A stretch of 64,000 nt of DNA. It comes from Chryseobacterium sp. (GTDB taxonomy: Bacteria > Bacteroidota > Bacteroidia > Flavobacteriales > Weeksellaceae). A program made the position numbers and the translations under genes. Below, in pieces: positions 62,525 to 64,000 of the stretch (position 1 is its first letter; each line of letters starts with the position of its first letter). The stretch covers positions 44,593 to 108,592 of the forward strand of contig QFQW01000002.1 in assembly GCA_003248755.1 (NCBI GenBank), read 5' to 3'. Under the pieces are notes generated by a model. That model ran no database searches, had not been told where the DNA came from, and worked only from the letters and a program-made list of their open reading frames with translations.

Positions 62525-63662
62525 CCCTGACATTCGTTCCTTGATTAATGATGGGTACGAATTGGAAATAAAAGGTGGATACATTAGTATCCACCATATT
62601 CCTTACGTTAATTTTAATAAAGAAATTAAATACGGAACTCTATTTTCTCCCTTCCAAATGATTCCGAGTACCAACACAGTCGCTAAGCCTAATGACCACG
62701 TGATGTACTTTGTTGGAGAAAAACCATGTTATGCAGACGGAACACCTATTAAAAGTATAGAACTTCAAGAAAGACAAGTGCTCTCTAATGATTTCATTGC
62801 GGATTTTTCATTTTCGAGTAGGCCTCAAACCCCATTTGAAAATTTCCATGAAAAATTCAAGAGTTATATTCGAATTATTTCGAACGAAGCAATTTCATTG
62901 GATGAAACAGGCACAGTCACTGCTCAGACATCTAAACCTATAGTCATAACTGAGGCTGAAATACCTTTTAAATACTTCGACTCAAATTCTTCGAGAGCCA
63001 AAATCGATTTTTTAAATGAAAAATTTCTGGGGATGAAGATAGCAATTGTGGGACTTGGAGGTACCGGTAGTTACATCTTGGATTTAGTAAGTAAAACATG
63101 CGTATCTGAAATACACTTATACGACGATGATGTTTTTGAATCGCATAATGCATTTAGAACTCCTGGAGCAGCTGGTATTTCAGATTTGGATAATAGACAA
63201 AAAAAAGTAAATTATCTTTTTAATATTTATTCAAATATGCATTCTGGACTTATTCCTCATTCAGAAATAATTTCAGATTTAAATATATTTAAGCTTGAGG
63301 GTATGGATTTCGTATTTATCTGTATAGATAGAAACAATGTTAGAAATTTCATAACCGAATATCTTTTGTCGAAAGATGTCGACTTCATTGATGTTGGCCT
63401 CGGAATAGAGGTTATGGGTGAAAAACTTATTGGAGCTACAAGAATAAGCTATAAGCAACAAGTAGGTTCAGATAATATCGAGATGGAAGATAATCCATAC
63501 AGCTCCAACATTCAAATTGCTGAATTAAACGCACTAAATGCAATACAAGCAGTCATTAAGTGGAAGCAACATTGCGGCTTCTACGACGGCTTAGAAAATC
63601 AGCAATCATCGCATTTTATCTTGTCAAATTCAAAAATTTTTCACGATGAAATTCCAGCATAA
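62499..63662 (+). CDS. E1-like ThiF adenylyltransferase with N-terminal DUF6791-like domain
   Basis: A 387-residue protein. Residues about 10-165 match DUF6791 ([42 protein letters not shown]), a domain found fused to this E1 type. Residues 178-385 form the ThiF/E1 adenylation domain: IVGLGGTG at 183-190, [16 protein letters not shown] with the acidic and Arg220 contacts, and [10 protein letters not shown] with Cys275. It activates the C-terminus of a ubiquitin-like protein with ATP. Four cysteines are present (77, 201, 275, 359) but no CxxC zinc pair, so the catalytic thioester residue is not obvious; Cys359 (KQHCGFYDG) and Cys77 are candidates. The stop overlaps the next gene by 17 bp. Confidence 0.85.
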
Positions 63663-63957
63663 ATTTTTGGATGAAATTCCGGGAGAACTTGAGAATGGTA
63701 TTTTATACATATCCATATCATATAAAGTTACTCTTCATTTATGTGCTTGCGGATGTAAAAACAAAGTGGTAGCTCGTCTTTCACCAAAAGATTGGAAATT
63801 AATTTTTGACGGAGAAGGCGCATCGCTCTTTCCTTCAATTGGAAACTGGAATTTTAATTGTAAGTCTCATTACTGGATAAGAAATGGCTCTGTAATTAAT
63901 ATTCCTAACGGTCCATTGAAAAAGAAAAAAAGAAAAAAGTATTTTTTCTTTTTTTAG
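63646..63957 (+). CDS. DUF6527-like Cys/His-rich protein
   Basis: A 103-residue protein with a compact metal-binding pattern: Cys33-x-Cys35-x-Cys37 (HLCACGCKN) and Cys72-x-x-His75 ([12 protein letters not shown]), with [24 protein letters not shown] between. This matches the DUF6527 family that recurs beside multiubiquitin/E1 genes. Its role is unknown; a zinc-bound adaptor or E2/E3-like function is possible. The C-terminal [12 protein letters not shown] tail is encoded by a hairpin-forming A/T run. Third gene of the operon. Confidence 0.8.
63925..63955 (+). terminator. Hairpin overlapping the DUF6527 C-terminus
   Basis: A7-G-A6 (63925-63938) pairs with T6-C-T7 (63942-63955), loop GTA. It is fully coding ([11 protein letters not shown]) and could terminate or pause transcription. 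Confidence 0.5.
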
Positions 63958-63962
63958 CACCA

Positions 63963-64000
63963 ATATCACTGAAATCATTTTAAAATGATTTCAGTGATAT
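63963..64000. terminator. Perfect palindrome at the window edge, probable terminator
   Basis: Positions 63963-63981 are the exact inverse complement of 63982-64000 with no spacer. It ends at the window edge, so the arms could extend further. It follows the ubiquitin-like operon directly and most likely terminates it. It does not look like a Tn7-type end (no TGT/ACA terminus). Confidence 0.7.

Larger units (their letters stand above)
53202..64000 (+). mobile_element. Tn7-like transposon inserted in comM (tnsA-proximal end to window edge)
   Basis: The element begins with TGT immediately after the truncated comM core, as Tn7-family ends do. It contains tnsA, tnsB, tnsC and a short tniQ in one overlapping operon, a TnsE-like gene on the opposite strand, and cargo: a remnant ORF, a serine recombinase, an XRE/ImmA pair and a ubiquitin-like operon. 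The comM 5' part and the second end are not seen, so the element runs past 64000. The predicted target-site duplication is the 5 bp CCACC at 53197-53201, which should recur at the other junction. The element is visibly more AT-rich than the chromosome. Confidence 0.85.

Noticed and set aside
63963..64000. Terminal palindrome as the other transposon end
   Set aside because: It has no TGT/ACA terminus, no comM sequence follows, and its position directly after an operon fits a terminator.
1..64000. CRISPR arrays, including a guide-RNA locus for the Tn7-like element
   Set aside because: No regularly spaced identical 25-40 bp repeats and no Cas genes were seen in the window.

Overview
The window looks like a chromosomal segment of a Bacteroidota flavobacterium, most likely Chryseobacterium/Epilithonimonas or a close relative. 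The grounds are: AT-rich DNA; Bacteroidetes-type promoters (TTTG, about 19 nt, TAnnTTTG) instead of sigma70 boxes; almost no Shine-Dalgarno sequences; TonB receptor plus lipoprotein units; glutamine synthetase III; short-loop CydA; and several flavobacterial DUF families (DUF5687, DUF5689, DUF6146-like, DUF6909-like). One tRNA (Asn-GTT) is present. No rRNA or CRISPR array was seen. Family names are recognised from memory of conserved motifs; no database was searched.

Positions 1-53201 are ordinary chromosome. In order: the end of a TonB-dependent receptor; cytochrome bd oxidase (cydAB); a serine hydrolase, AraC regulator and pirin; rseP; tRNA-Asn; a carbonic anhydrase / small protein / SulP transporter / carbonic anhydrase cluster that looks like a bicarbonate module; pth, a ParE-like toxin pair and mfd; small envelope proteins; an NlpC/P60 lipoprotein and glnN; a DUF6909-like protein, DUF445 and an M48 protease; a serine hydrolase lacking the usual SxxK lysine; tatD, tcdA, rnpA; a TonB receptor / DUF5689 lipoprotein / secreted nuclease set; prfA; fumC; a SugE/Gdx exporter; an ABC ATPase with DUF5687 permease; dnaB and rnhA. 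At least six families of short repeats lie between these genes. One copy is inside the mfd reading frame and one is nested inside another repeat.

At 53201/53202 the comM (yifB) gene is cut in its conserved AAA+ core, and a Tn7-like transposon begins with TGT. It encodes TnsA, TnsB, TnsC and a short TniQ in one overlapping operon. On the opposite strand is a 571-residue protein whose layout resembles Tn7 TnsE. Cargo follows: a decayed small ORF, a serine recombinase, a divergent XRE/ImmA pair with a likely operator, a roughly 300-nt leader, and a three-gene ubiquitin-like operon. That operon encodes a three-domain multiubiquitin protein, an E1-like ThiF protein with an N-terminal DUF6791-like domain, and a DUF6527-like Cys/His protein. 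The other half of comM and the far transposon end are not in the window, so the element is longer than 10.8 kb.

The most interesting object is this comM-inserted Tn7-like element carrying a compact ubiquitin-like conjugation operon. A defence role is plausible by analogy with known bacterial ubiquitin-like operons, but nothing in the sequence proves it.
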